Shown here one piece after another: positions 7,001 through 15,217 of a DNA stretch of 64,000 nucleotides. Under the pieces are notes generated by a model. That model saw nothing but the letters and a program-made list of their open reading frames with translations, searched no databases and had not been told where the DNA came from. Position numbers and translations under genes: made by a program. Within the stretch, counting starts at the first letter, position 1. Every line of letters starts with the position of its first letter. Source of the DNA: Blautia sp. (GTDB lineage: Bacteria > Bacillota > Clostridia > Lachnospirales > Lachnospiraceae); assembly GCA_017515325.1 (NCBI GenBank), contig JAFWGA010000058.1:1-64000 (forward strand). The letters run 5' to 3'.

Positions 7001-9713
7001 CCTGTCCAGGGACGGGAAGCACATCATCGTCTGTATCAGGAATATTGAGGCAGAGGTCCAGGCGGAGCGTGCCCTGAGGGAGGACCAGAAGAGGAGCGTT
7101 ACTTATACGCAGATCGCTGAGAGAATGGCGGATCATTATGACATGATCTACTACGTTGACTGCGAAAGTGCTCATTACACAGAGCTCTCCGCGAAAAAGA
7201 AATCCGGTGTATTTAAGATCCAGGATGAGGGCGAGCATTTCTTTGAGACTGCAAGGAAAAATGCGGACAGGCTGATATTTGCTGAGGACAGGAAAAGGAT
7301 CAAACTGTTCCTGATAAGGGATAATCTGATTTCACAGCTTGAGAACAGGCGGCGGCTGACTGAGGATTACCGTATGGTCGTTGATGGGGGAAAAACGCAG
7401 TATACACGTATGTCAGTGACGTATTCCTCCGACAAGACACATTTCATTATCTGTGTGGAGAACCGGGATGAGGATGTGCAGAAGGAAAAGGAACATCTGG
7501 CTGAACTGTCCATGGCGAATGAGATGGCCCGGCGCGATGAACTGACACACACGAAGAACAAGACGGCATACCATGAAATGGAGAAAGTACTGCAGGGACA
7601 GATAGAAGAAGGGAGTGCTTCCTTCGGTATTGTGGTCTGTGATATTAATGGCCTTAAAAGGATCAATGATACAGAAGGACACAAAGCGGGAGACAATTAT
7701 ATCAAGACATCCTGTATGCTGATCTGTAAGATTTTCCATCACAGTCCTGTATTCCGGATCGGAGGGGATGAATTCGCTGTGATCCTTCAGGGGAAGGATC
7801 ATGCGAACAGGGAGAGACTCCTTTCCAGCCTGAGACGGCAGGTGGAAGAAAATACCCGCATCGGCGAAGGACCGGTTATAGCCTCCGGGTTGGCGGAATA
7901 CCAGCCGATTTCTGACCGTTGCGTGGAAGATGTATTCAACCGCGCTGATAACCGGATGTACAAGGACAAAGTCCGCCTGAAGGAACAGAAACTCATCCAG
8001 GAGAGCCATTTTCTTAAAGAGAGGGAAAATATCCGCACGATCAGTGAAGACAGGCGCGTTATGCTGGACACGCTGTATAAGGCGTTCGAGGTGGTCTCTG
8101 AAGGAACTTATGTATACCTCTGTGATATGAAGTATGATTACTCCCGCTGGTCTAAAAACGCGGTGGATGTATACGGCCTGCCATCTGAGTACATGTACGG
8201 TGCCGGGGATATCTGGGAAAACTGTATCCACCCGGAGGACCGGGAAGTCTATCACAAGGGCATTGAAGAGATCTTCTCCGGGAATGCTGCGGGACATGAC
8301 ATGCAGTACCGCGCGAAACGCCTTACGGGAGAATACGATGTTTGTACCTGCCGGGGCGTTGTGATACGGGATCCCTCAGGTGTACCGGATTATTTTGCCG
8401 GCACCATTCGAAACCACGGCATACAGGGGCATATCGATGAACTGACCGGACTCAGGAACCAGTATGGGTTTTTTGAAGATCTGGATGCCTATATCAAGAG
8501 GGATTCACGGATCAGCGTGGTTCTGTTCGGTATCAGCAGATTCTCCGAGATCAACGAGATGTACGGGTATCATTTCGGCAACCGCGTACTGCAGATCTAT
8601 GGGAGGGAAGTTTTCGAACGGACAGGAAACACTGGCCATACCTACAGAATAGACGGGACAAAGTTTGCAGTGATCAGCAACACGCTTTCCATCGAAGAGA
8701 TGAATAAAGAGTATGAGAGTTTCCGCGCATTCCTTCATGAGAGTTTTCAGGTAGATGGCAGGAAGGTCTTACTTGACCTGCATTGCGGCGCACTCCGCGT
8801 GGATAGTTTCGATACAGATTCCCAGACGGTCTATGCCTGCCTGAATTATGCCGATGAGGAATCCAAGCTCCACCAGCAGGGAGGTCTGGTAGAATTCCAT
8901 AATGACCTGAATGAAGAAAACCATCAGCGGCTGGAAAAGATTCATTCGATCCGTGCTTCCATTATGCATGGCTGTGAGGGCTTTTATCTTTTCTATCAAC
9001 CTGTTGTGGACGCGGAAACGGAGCGGTTGATCGGAGCAGAAGCCCTGCTTCGCTGGGAAAATGATCGGTATGGCCTGGTTTCTCCGGATCAATTTATCCC
9101 GATACTGGAATCGGATCCTCTGTTCCCGGAGCTTGGTGAATGGATCATCAGGGAATCTATCCTTGCGGCAAAGCATGTTATTTCTCGGTTTCCCGGTTTT
9201 ATCATGAATGTAAATCTGTCCTATACGCAACTGGAGAAGCCGGACTTTGTGGATATGGTGATCCGGATCTTAAATGAACTGGGGTTTCCGCCTGAGCATT
9301 TATGCCTGGAGGTGACAGAGCGGTGCAGGCTGCTGGACATGGAGCTCCTGAAAAATAAAGTAATCGATCTGAAATCCAGGGGGATCCTGGTTGCGCTGGA
9401 TGATTTTGGAACCAGGTTTTCCTCCATCGGTATCCTTAAAGAAATACCGATCAACATTATTAAGATTGACCGGAGCATTGTGCAAATGATAGAGGAGAAT
9501 GATATAGACAGAAAGATTGTGAAAAATATCGCTGATCTTGCTTCCATCTTCAACGCAAAGGTATGTGTTGAAGGAATCGAGACAGAAGGAATGAGGGACA
9601 TTCTGAAGCTCTATCAAGTGGAAAGCTTCCAGGGATATTATTATGCGAAACCTCTTATGCTTGAACAATTCCTTGAGTGGGTGAATTCATCAATATCATG
9701 GAAGATAAAATAA
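4044..9713 (+). CDS. giant PAS/GGDEF/EAL c-di-GMP enzyme with two EAL domains
   Basis: About 1,889 aa, cytoplasmic (no membrane helix seen). I chose ATG 4044 because GGAGG stands 7 nt upstream; an ATG at 4014 has no such site. Domain order with rough residues: PAS 1-125; GGDEF-1 155-310 with a degenerate SADRF site; EAL-1 335-570, complete (EEALARW, SINLS, EITES, MDDFG, IKFD, EGVET, QGFYY); PAS-like 595-720; PAS 755-880; two related PAS-like repeats 882-1005 and 1018-1145; GGDEF-2 1160-1300 with intact IGGDEF; PAS 1333-1460; GGDEF-3 1465-1600 degenerate (DGTKF); EAL-2 1645-1880, complete (GAEALLRW, VNLS, EVTER, LDDFG, IKID, EGIET, QGYYY). One competent cyclase site and two competent phosphodiesterase sites are therefore predicted in a single chain. 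EAL-1 and its flanks are clearly paralogous to the protein at 33736-37971. Confidence 0.9.
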   Translation: MGTVYHFTETELRFIEKQPAPLAVYQFVDRHVYTLALSDGFLRLFGYTDKADAYRLSNQDALINTHPDDVGRVRDAVHRFAVEGGRYEVIFQAKMHQSQREDCRIVHGIGEHVYTDTGVRLAYVWFTDEGEFTDDDTQAATLNRVFNHALHEDSFLKANCYDNLTGLPNMTHFFSLAEEGKAALKAKGGKAVILYMDLDGMKSYNDNYGFAEGDRLLKAFAQVLDKTFGNENCCHISADRFAVYTEDARLEDVLYRVFVEAERLNGGNSLPVRVGIYYPDSIEEVTVSTACDRAKMACDAITKSGASSFKVYSNRMRNEIKKRRYILSHLDRAISEKWIQVYYQPIVRSVSGKVCNEEALARWIDPSEGFLSPADFIPILENAGLIYKLDLFVLEQVLEKIRILENAELYIVPQSINLSRSDFDVCDMVEEIRKRVDASGISRDRLTIEITESIIGSDFEFIRTQVERFRNLGFPVWMDDFGSGYSSLDVLQSIRFDLIKFDMSFMRKLDEGDSGKIILTELMKMATSLGVDTICEGVETQKQVRFLQTIGCAKLQGFYYLKPVPFDEILERYRKGIQIGFENPGETGYYDTMGRINLYDLSFMANVDDNVLRNTFDTIPMGIVEVRETGDRIRFVRSNQSFIDFMRRKAGFGPDDNAEYTAPMTGTGFMRMIEECRMGTDRVFIDEQIEDGSVVHSFARRIIANPVTGSIAFAVAILSVDRPQKDKFIMENGGLIQENDQSGKKSGVTQKITQLQESVSSLLNNMPGMYFTKEAGTGIYLACNQAFADYAHKETPEGVAGLTDYEIFDQETAVHFVEDDKKALAMDAPYVFFEDVPDAAGCQKQFQTTKMKFIDSTGRQCLLGMCQDVTEAFRIRQEKDVYDQVTASLAEQYDTLYYIDIETSTYLEISSTDEYKKLNVPATGNDFFAESRRSIRKYVHPEDQYKVMRLHYKDVMLDNLKNAHSFSMNWRLVVNGQVRHIRHTEILSRDGKHIIVCIRNIEAEVQAERALREDQKRSVTYTQIAERMADHYDMIYYVDCESAHYTELSAKKKSGVFKIQDEGEHFFETARKNADRLIFAEDRKRIKLFLIRDNLISQLENRRRLTEDYRMVVDGGKTQYTRMSVTYSSDKTHFIICVENRDEDVQKEKEHLAELSMANEMARRDELTHTKNKTAYHEMEKVLQGQIEEGSASFGIVVCDINGLKRINDTEGHKAGDNYIKTSCMLICKIFHHSPVFRIGGDEFAVILQGKDHANRERLLSSLRRQVEENTRIGEGPVIASGLAEYQPISDRCVEDVFNRADNRMYKDKVRLKEQKLIQESHFLKERENIRTISEDRRVMLDTLYKAFEVVSEGTYVYLCDMKYDYSRWSKNAVDVYGLPSEYMYGAGDIWENCIHPEDREVYHKGIEEIFSGNAAGHDMQYRAKRLTGEYDVCTCRGVVIRDPSGVPDYFAGTIRNHGIQGHIDELTGLRNQYGFFEDLDAYIKRDSRISVVLFGISRFSEINEMYGYHFGNRVLQIYGREVFERTGNTGHTYRIDGTKFAVISNTLSIEEMNKEYESFRAFLHESFQVDGRKVLLDLHCGALRVDSFDTDSQTVYACLNYADEESKLHQQGGLVEFHNDLNEENHQRLEKIHSIRASIMHGCEGFYLFYQPVVDAETERLIGAEALLRWENDRYGLVSPDQFIPILESDPLFPELGEWIIRESILAAKHVISRFPGFIMNVNLSYTQLEKPDFVDMVIRILNELGFPPEHLCLEVTERCRLLDMELLKNKVIDLKSRGILVALDDFGTRFSSIGILKEIPINIIKIDRSIVQMIEENDIDRKIVKNIADLASIFNAKVCVEGIETEGMRDILKLYQVESFQGYYYAKPLMLEQFLEWVNSSISWKIK

Positions 9714-9834
9714 ACCGTGCTATCCGCTTACTGGATCGGCCAGATGATGCGGCAAATCCACAAGATTGACCCTGGCGCTCTGACCGGAAAGGAAAGCCTG
9801 TTCATATGAAAAAAGAGATAAAAAGAGATTATTT

Positions 9835-10326
9835 TTGGATCATACTTTTTTCATCGATACGTTGTTTATGGATGTCCTTCACTCCTCAAAAGGGAAAATG
9901 GCACTGTCTCTGTTTTGGGCAGTGATGATCCCGTCACGTTTTCTCGTCGGGCGCTTCTCGCACCATGCGAAAGCAATTCTGGTCACATCCATTATTGCCA
10001 TCCCCTTTACGATGCTTCTGTTGGTGACCGCTTCCAGCCCTGACCTGGTCATGCTGCTGTGTGTACCGCTGGGTTTTGCGAGCGGTGCCATCTATCCCAG
10101 CGTTTTGACTATATTAATGCCATTAGCCGGGAAGCAAACAGCCACAGCAACAGGGATTATTACAGCAACAACAGGAATAGGCGGTGTCGTTTTTACAGCC
10201 ATGACGGGTTCTCTTGCAGACGGTTTCGGTATGCGTGCCGCAATGCTCGTATTGGTGAGCTTTTTTTCGTTGTCTTTGCTGGCAGCATTGGTTGTGATAA
10301 AACAGAACAGGCAGGAAACAGGATGA
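9835..10326 (+). pseudogene. C-terminal half of an MFS transporter
   Basis: 163 codons with four to five hydrophobic helices. The text ALSLFWAVMIPSRFLVGRFS matches transmembrane helix 7-8 of major facilitator transporters, followed by GFASGAIYPSVLTILMP and a GIGGVVFTAMTGSLAD stretch typical of helices 10-11. Full-length members have 12 helices and about 400 aa; the first half is missing, and the region 9714-9834 contains only broken frames. No ribosome binding site precedes any start codon. It is a truncated remnant. Confidence 0.65.
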
Positions 10327-10374
10327 GATACCAACTTGATTTCTAAAAGATAATAAAGAAAGCGGGATGACTCC

Positions 10375-11874
10375 ATGAGAATAGTTTTTTCAATAATCTT
10401 CATAGCCTTAATTGCTGCATTAATAGCGTGCTACAGGAATGTACACAGATCAGAGAAAGCAATCGCTTCTTCTGTCGGACTCTTAATCTGCGCATTGCTT
10501 CCTCCGCTGATCGGAAATTTAATCATCATAGCGTCTTCGGAAGAAACATTATCAACGATCGGTTATTACATCTATTTTCTTGGAATGGACGCAGTCATGT
10601 TCGCACTGCTCAGGTTTACGTTAGACTATTGTGCAATTTCGGGTACGAAGCACAGGAGGTTCTGCGTAATTGCCTATATGCTGCTGGGAATTGATGTTAT
10701 ACAGTATGCTGTCAACCTTTTCACGAAACATGCGTTTGGAACGGAGCCGATAGAGGTTAGTGGAGCAATATACTATAGGCTTAAGCCTTATCTGGGACAA
10801 TCATTTCACCGAATTGTGGATTACGGTATTCTTGCCGCTGTAATTATCATATTTATCATCAAGACGATTAAATCACCGAAAATCAACTCGGAGAGATACT
10901 CCGTAATTCTGGCGGTGATGATCATTACTACGGTTTGGGAAACGGCTTATATCTTTTCAAGAGCCCCCATCGACAGGGCAATGATCGGCTTTGGCGTATT
11001 CGGGCTGCTGGTATACTATCTTGCATTGTTTTACAGACCATTGCGTCTGCTGGACAGCATGCTTGCGAATATGGCCTCTGAGATACCGGAAGCGCTGTTT
11101 TTCTTTGATGCAGGCGGACAATGCATCTGGGCAAACCCTTCCGGAATAAGACTGGTGAATGCACAGGAGGATAACTATGAGCCGGTCGCAAACAATCTGC
11201 GGGAAATGTTTGGTGACTATATGCAGACAGTCTCATCCCAGCATGAGGTTTCAGTGGGAGAGCAAACCAGGAGCTATGTTCTGGAAATGCACAATGTGAC
11301 AGATGAGCGTCAGCGGCCTGTTGGATCGTTCCTGAGTGTCCGGGACAATACGCTTGAGCAGGAAACGCTCCAGCAGGAAATTTATAAAGCCACACATGAC
11401 AGCCTGACAGCTCTGTATAACAGAGCCGGGTATGACCTCCTTCTATCCAACCTTGATTTGAAAACAACGTGTTTGCTTCTGATCGATGCCGATAATTTCA
11501 AAGCAGTCAACGACACCCATGGCCATGAAACCGGTGATAAGGTTCTCCAAAAGATCGCTGAAGCGATCAGGCACAATTTCCGGGCAGAAGATTGTGCGTG
11601 TAGAATAGGCGGAGATGAGTTTGTGGTCTTCATGGTGCATACTGGTGACAAACAAAATGATTTGATTGTTTCCAGGATTGACAGGATCAATGATGAATTG
11701 GCAAATGCAGGCGATGGATTGCCGCCTGTCTCTGTTAGTGCCGGCATAGCGCACGGAGACGAAGGTGTCGAACCAGTACAGTTGTTTGAACGCGCCGACA
11801 GGGCACTATATGAAACGAAAAATCGAGGCAAATGTGGATATACATTCTACATAGAGAATTCAAAAGCGAATTAA
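10375..11874 (+). CDS. membrane diguanylate cyclase (7TM-PAS-GGDEF)
   Basis: 499 aa. Residues 1-225 hold about seven hydrophobic helices resembling the N-terminal 7TM region of sensor histidine kinases. A PAS-like domain lies at about 230-330 (ALFFFDAGGQCIWANPSG) and a short linker helix precedes the GGDEF domain at about 338-495 (THDSLTALYNRAGYD, DADNFKAVNDTHGH, RIGGDEF). The catalytic motif is intact, and an RxxD inhibitory site (RAED) sits exactly five residues before it. An active, product-inhibited diguanylate cyclase is therefore expected, the only one in this window with both features. The ribosome binding site before ATG 10375 is weak (GCGGGATGA). Its stop codon is followed in the same frame by an unrelated carbohydrate-binding fragment. 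Confidence 0.88.
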   Translation: MRIVFSIIFIALIAALIACYRNVHRSEKAIASSVGLLICALLPPLIGNLIIIASSEETLSTIGYYIYFLGMDAVMFALLRFTLDYCAISGTKHRRFCVIAYMLLGIDVIQYAVNLFTKHAFGTEPIEVSGAIYYRLKPYLGQSFHRIVDYGILAAVIIIFIIKTIKSPKINSERYSVILAVMIITTVWETAYIFSRAPIDRAMIGFGVFGLLVYYLALFYRPLRLLDSMLANMASEIPEALFFFDAGGQCIWANPSGIRLVNAQEDNYEPVANNLREMFGDYMQTVSSQHEVSVGEQTRSYVLEMHNVTDERQRPVGSFLSVRDNTLEQETLQQEIYKATHDSLTALYNRAGYDLLLSNLDLKTTCLLLIDADNFKAVNDTHGHETGDKVLQKIAEAIRHNFRAEDCACRIGGDEFVVFMVHTGDKQNDLIVSRIDRINDELANAGDGLPPVSVSAGIAHGDEGVEPVQLFERADRALYETKNRGKCGYTFYIENSKAN

Positions 11875-12042
11875 TATTTCCCGGATACTTCAATAGATCT
11901 TACGGATGATTGGCAGACGTATGAATTCACATTTGAGGTAACTGCCGAGGATGATGACAACGGACGGGTAGAATTTAACATGGGTAAGACTGGTTCCACG
12001 GCCACAATCCATATCAGAAATGTACGGCTTGAGAAAAACTGA
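11875..12042 (+). pseudogene. C-terminal fragment of a CBM4/9-like carbohydrate-binding module
   Basis: 55 codons open after the TAA of the diguanylate cyclase read LTDDWQTYEFTFEVTAEDD, GRVEFNMGKTGSTATIHIRN, VRLEKN. This is the typical last strand set of family 4/9 carbohydrate-binding (CenC-like) modules, which occur at the end of secreted glycoside hydrolases. There is no start, no signal peptide and no catalytic domain. It is a remnant left by a deletion that joined it to the cyclase gene; sharing the cyclase frame is probably chance. Confidence 0.6.
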
Positions 12043-12076
12043 TGGAAAAACAAAAATGAGGTAAAGAATCAAAAAG

Positions 12077-12128
12077 CTCCCTGTATGGAGAGGAACCTTC
12101 TCCGTGCAGGGAGTTTATGGTTCTTTCT
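12077..12128 (+). terminator. Rho-independent terminator after the remnant region
   Basis: CTCCCTG (12077-12083) pairs with CAGGGAG (12107-12113) and the stem continues inward through two G-U pairs to about 15 bp with a 6-nt loop. The following T-tract is interrupted (TTTATGGTTCTTTCT), so strength is moderate. Confidence 0.55.
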
Positions 12129-12212
12129 ACATAAAATATTTTTCACTTTTTTTGTAACGAATCTGAAATTCGCACGTCTAATCTATGAAACCGGATGAAA
12201 AGAGGTGATGAT

Positions 12213-12281
12213 GTGGCCAGGGAAGAGACAGAAAAACTGTACGAGGCATATTGGGTGTACGTAAAAATATCTGGCATTTAA
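12213..12281 (+). pseudogene. N-terminal stub of an ECF sigma factor
   Basis: A GTG codon preceded by AGAGGTGATG opens a 22-codon frame reading VAREETEKLYEAYWVYVKIS and then stops. The ETEKLYEAYW start is like region 2 of extracytoplasmic-function sigma factors. The rest (about 150 aa) is missing. The upstream bases (about 12150-12200) look like a genuine leader. The call is memory-based and rests on few residues. Confidence 0.35.
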
Positions 12282-12530
12282 GAAACGAGGACGGTGGATT
12301 ACACCGCTCCCGTTTTGCAAAAGTGTTCTTTTAAAATGTAGAATCGGTCAACAGGGTGAGGGAAGCCATGGAACAGATTGGCAGCAAAACATGCACAAAA
12401 TGTAGTATCTGATTTTGTGAAATAAGACAAATTTCATATAAAATATCAAGAATTTTTTGCTTTTTACACAAAATTGTTAAAGAAGGGAAAAAGTGGGCCA
12501 GACTGGGCCAGAAAGCACAATTCAAACAAT

Positions 12531-12572
12531 TCAAAAAAAAGAAGCGGAAGCCCTGAAAATAAAGGCTTCCGC
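12531..12572 (-). terminator. Rho-independent terminator of tRNA-Leu
   Basis: On the minus strand a perfect 9-bp stem (GCGGAAGCC at 12544-12552 with GGCTTCCGC at 12564-12572) is followed by eight T residues. It begins 14 nt after the 3' end of the tRNA. Confidence 0.9.
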
Positions 12573-12585
12573 AACTCTCAAACCA

Positions 12586-12669
12586 TGCAGGAGATGGGAC
12601 TTGAACCCACACGATCTTGCGACCACAGGCACCTGAAGCCTGCGCGTCTGCCAATTCCGCCACTCCTGC
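12586..12669 (-). tRNA. tRNA-Leu (anticodon CAG)
   Basis: 84 nt without encoded CCA. The acceptor arms GCAGGAG/CTCCTGC pair fully with discriminator A. The anticodon stem CAGGC/GCCTG encloses loop TTCAGGT, giving anticodon CAG. A long variable arm (GGTCGCAAGATC) and a T-loop GTTCAAGTC confirm a class II leucine tRNA. A strong terminator follows. Confidence 0.96.
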
Positions 12670-12841
12670 ATTTCAGTTCGCTCTCTCGCGACTGCTTGCA
12701 TATCATATCGCAAAAGCGGGTTCCTGTCAATAACTTTTTTAAAAAAATTTTTATTTATTGTTAGCGCACGAATTTACATTGTAATTCTCTCCCTGTCGTT
12801 TTATACTGATTCACACCAAACAGTAAAGGGGAAACAGAAGT

Positions 12842-14359
12842 ATGATGGGAAAAGTATGGCTGGTTGGCGCTGGCCCCGGGGATGCCGGACTGATGACCCT
12901 GCGGGGAAAGGAAGTGCTGGAGCAGGCGGATGTCGTGGTTTATGACGCTCTGGTGGGCCAGGGCATTCTCACGATGATTCCGGACAGGGCAAGGCTGATC
13001 TTTGCGGGGAAGAGGGCAGGGAAGCATTTCCTGAAGCAGGAAGAAACAAACGAAGTGCTTCTCAAGGAGGCTTTGGCAGGCAATAAGGTGGTCAGGCTCA
13101 AGGGAGGAGACCCCTTTCTTTTCGGCCGCGGGGGAGAGGAGCTGGAGCTTCTGACCCGGCATCAGGTTCCCTTCGAGATCGTTCCAGGGATTACCAGTGC
13201 GATCGCAGTGCCGGCTTACAATGGGATACCGGTTACTCACCGGGATTTCTGTTCCAGTGTACACGTGATCACTGGCCATAAAAGAGCATCGCAGTCCTAT
13301 GATATTGATTTTGAAGCCCTGGTTCGAACGAAGGGGACCCTGGTTTTCCTGATGGGGATCTCTGCCCTGCCGGATATCTGCCATGGATTGTTGAAGGCTG
13401 GTATGCCTGCCCGGATGCCTGCCGCCGTCCTGGAGAAAGGTACCAGTGCCGCTCAGCGACGGATCTGCGCCACCCTTGGCAGTCTTGAGGAGGAATGCCA
13501 AAAAGCCCAGGTGAATACTCCTGCCATCATCGTGGTGGGAGAGGTATGCTCACTGGCCGAAACCTTCTCCTGGTATGAGAAAAGACCTCTGGCAGGAGTG
13601 AAGGCTGTGGTTACCAGACCCAGGGAGCTGGTCTCCGGTCTGGCACAGCTCTTACGCCAACAGGGGGCTCAGGTGCTGGAGCTGCCCTCCATTCATACTC
13701 TTCCGATTCTGACAGACGAGGATACCCGGCGCCATCTCCGGAAGCTTTCAGAGGGGGAATATGACTGGCTGGTCTTTACCAGTCCCAGCGGGGTAAGGAT
13801 TTTTTTGGAAAAGGTGAAAGAGCTACAGGATTTTCGCGTGATGAGTAAGGCTCGGTTTGCCGTCATCGGGCAGGGCACACAGAAGGAACTGGCAAAATAT
13901 GGCTTCAGAGCGGATTTCATTCCTTCTTCCTTCGATGGAGAGACCCTGGGGAGAGAACTGGCGGGCCTATTGCCGGCAGGAGCGGGCGTGCTGATCCCAA
14001 GGGCATCGATCGGCAACCAGGAGCTGGTCAGAGCACTTCGGGCAGTGGAAGGGGTTCGGATTACAGACTGGCCTACCTACCGGACCGAATACGTTTCTTC
14101 CCGCGTGATAGATATTAAGGAACTGTTTGAAAGCGGGGAAGCGGATTTTGCTGTCTTCACCAGCGCGTCCACGGTCCGGGGCTTCGCCAATAGCGCAGGG
14201 GACCTGGATTTTACGAAAGTGAATGCGGTCTGCATCGGACGCCAGACCTGTCAGGCTGCGCAGGAGTACGGCATGAGAACCTGGACGGCACAGAAGCCTA
14301 CCCTGGACGATCTGGCTGCCTGTGTAGAAAAGGCAGCGCTTGAATTGAGGCAGAGGTAA
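12842..14359 (+). CDS. cobA-hemD: uroporphyrinogen-III C-methyltransferase / uroporphyrinogen-III synthase fusion
   Basis: 505 aa. Residues 1-245 are the SUMT methyltransferase (GKVWLVGAGPGDAGLMTL, DVVVYDALV, GKRAGKH, RLKGGDPFLFGRGGEE, PGITSAIAVPAYNGIPVTHR), which uses SAM to make precorrin-2. Residues about 255-505 are HemD, which cyclises hydroxymethylbilane (TRPRELVSGLAQLLRQQGA, YDWLVFTSPSGV, FTSASTV). This fusion is common in Clostridia and feeds sirohaem or cobalamin synthesis. Here it stands alone: no hemA, hemC, hemB or cob gene is adjacent. ATG 12842 and 12845 are both possible behind AAAGGGGAAAC. It is flanked by the tRNA on one side and a very strong terminator on the other. Confidence 0.95.
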   Translation: MMGKVWLVGAGPGDAGLMTLRGKEVLEQADVVVYDALVGQGILTMIPDRARLIFAGKRAGKHFLKQEETNEVLLKEALAGNKVVRLKGGDPFLFGRGGEELELLTRHQVPFEIVPGITSAIAVPAYNGIPVTHRDFCSSVHVITGHKRASQSYDIDFEALVRTKGTLVFLMGISALPDICHGLLKAGMPARMPAAVLEKGTSAAQRRICATLGSLEEECQKAQVNTPAIIVVGEVCSLAETFSWYEKRPLAGVKAVVTRPRELVSGLAQLLRQQGAQVLELPSIHTLPILTDEDTRRHLRKLSEGEYDWLVFTSPSGVRIFLEKVKELQDFRVMSKARFAVIGQGTQKELAKYGFRADFIPSSFDGETLGRELAGLLPAGAGVLIPRASIGNQELVRALRAVEGVRITDWPTYRTEYVSSRVIDIKELFESGEADFAVFTSASTVRGFANSAGDLDFTKVNAVCIGRQTCQAAQEYGMRTWTAQKPTLDDLAACVEKAALELRQR

Positions 14360-14371
14360 GGCCCTCTCAGA

Positions 14372-14420
14372 AAAAGGAGCCCGGCGTGTACGTCTGTATC
14401 GTACACGCCGGGCTCCTTTT
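14372..14420. terminator. bidirectional terminator between cobA-hemD and hsp20
   Basis: A perfect 21-bp inverted repeat (14372-14392 with 14400-14420) around a 7-nt loop, with A-run on the left and T-run on the right arm. It serves both converging genes. Confidence 0.95.
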
Positions 14421-14429
14421 CCCTGCTGC

Positions 14430-14870
14430 TTATCCCTCGATGGAGATATATTTCTTTTCTTCCACTTCTCTCTTGACTTCCTTGGGGAAGGTGATCTTCA
14501 GCACACCGTTATCATACTTTGCGTGAATATCCTCATGGGTGAGATCCTTGCCTACGAAGAATGTCCTGGAGCAGCTGCCGGCATAACGCTCTCTGCGCAG
14601 ATATTTGCCATTTTCGTCCTTGGTATCCTTATCATCGGTACGGGAAGCCTCGATGGTCAGATATCCGTCCTTCAGATGCAGCTTCATCTGCTCTTTATCA
14701 AATCCGGGCAGATCAACAGCCAGCTCATAGTTGCCGTCCACCTCACGAATATCCGTTTTCATCAGAACCTTTCTCCATTCATCGGCGGAAGGACGATGGG
14801 GCTCTCTCATTGCGGGAAATCTCATAAAATCATCAAACAAATCTTCTCCAAAAATACTCGGTACTAACAT
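14430..14870 (-). CDS. hsp20: Hsp20 small heat shock protein
   Basis: 146 aa. The start is ATG 14870, because AAAAGGAGG lies 7 nt upstream; a further-upstream Met at 14897 lies inside the leader. It has the alpha-crystallin fold at about 38-138 with the elements VDLPGFDKEQMKLHL, YLTIEASR and the signature Y.NGVLKITFPK. It is an ATP-independent holdase that keeps unfolded proteins refoldable for ClpB and DnaK. Its promoter is overlapped by a CIRCE operator, so HrcA should repress it. It diverges from clpB, which has the same operator layout. Confidence 0.95.
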   Translation of the reverse strand: MLVPSIFGEDLFDDFMRFPAMREPHRPSADEWRKVLMKTDIREVDGNYELAVDLPGFDKEQMKLHLKDGYLTIEASRTDDKDTKDENGKYLRRERYAGSCSRTFFVGKDLTHEDIHAKYDNGVLKITFPKEVKREVEEKKYISIEG

Positions 14871-15009
14871 GATAAATCCTCCTTTTATTCTCTGCACCTC
14901 TTAACGAAGATGCCTTTGTTTACATAATTTAGTGAACCAGGAGCAGGCTTGAGCACAAATCCCTTCCTGGACTTTTCCTGCCGTGGCTTTGCTCCTGTGT
15001 TCTGGTGTT

Positions 15010-15038
15010 ACTATACCACCTGTTGTTAGCACTGTCAA
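15010..15038 (-). promoter_or_regulatory. hsp20 sigma-A promoter
   Basis: On the minus strand TTGACA (15033-15038), a 17-bp spacer and TATAGT (15010-15015). The start would lie near 15003, giving a leader of about 130 nt that contains a GGAGCA...TGCTCC inverted pair. Confidence 0.88.
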
Positions 15039-15052
15039 TAGGTGAGTGCTAA
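15026..15052 (-). promoter_or_regulatory. CIRCE operator (HrcA site) of hsp20
   Basis: TTAGCACTG-N9-GAGTGCTAA, one mismatch from the canonical CIRCE inverted repeat TTAGCACTC-N9-GAGTGCTAA. It covers the -35 box of the hsp20 promoter, so bound HrcA would exclude RNA polymerase. Confidence 0.93.
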
Positions 15053-15190
15053 TTTTTTTATTTTTTTTGAACCCCGCATTGTCTGTATCTCATCCGGAGC
15101 AAGAAGCATTTTTAAGGCTCTCTCTTCTATGTCTGTTTTTATAGGAAAATGCGACCTGTGCTTTTGTTCCCCGCACAGGTCGAAAAAAAA

Positions 15191-15217
15191 TTAGCACTCA
15201 AAGCTTGACGGTGCTAA
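15191..15217 (+). promoter_or_regulatory. CIRCE operator (HrcA site) of clpB
   Basis: TTAGCACTC-N9-CGGTGCTAA: the left arm is canonical, the right arm matches at 7 of 9 positions. It overlaps the -35 box of the clpB promoter in the same register as at hsp20. A separate 10-bp hairpin lies at about 15162-15182, upstream of it. Confidence 0.88.

Noticed and set aside
7413-8297. Minus-strand open frame (294 codons) within the giant c-di-GMP enzyme
   Set aside because: Lies opposite the second GGDEF and PAS domains and has low-complexity, His/Ile-rich translation typical of an antisense shadow.
15162-15182. 10-bp hairpin CGACCTGTGC/GCACAGGTCG before clpB as a terminator
   Set aside because: On the plus strand it is followed by A residues, not T; on the minus strand the following bases are not a T-run. 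It is only an inverted repeat.
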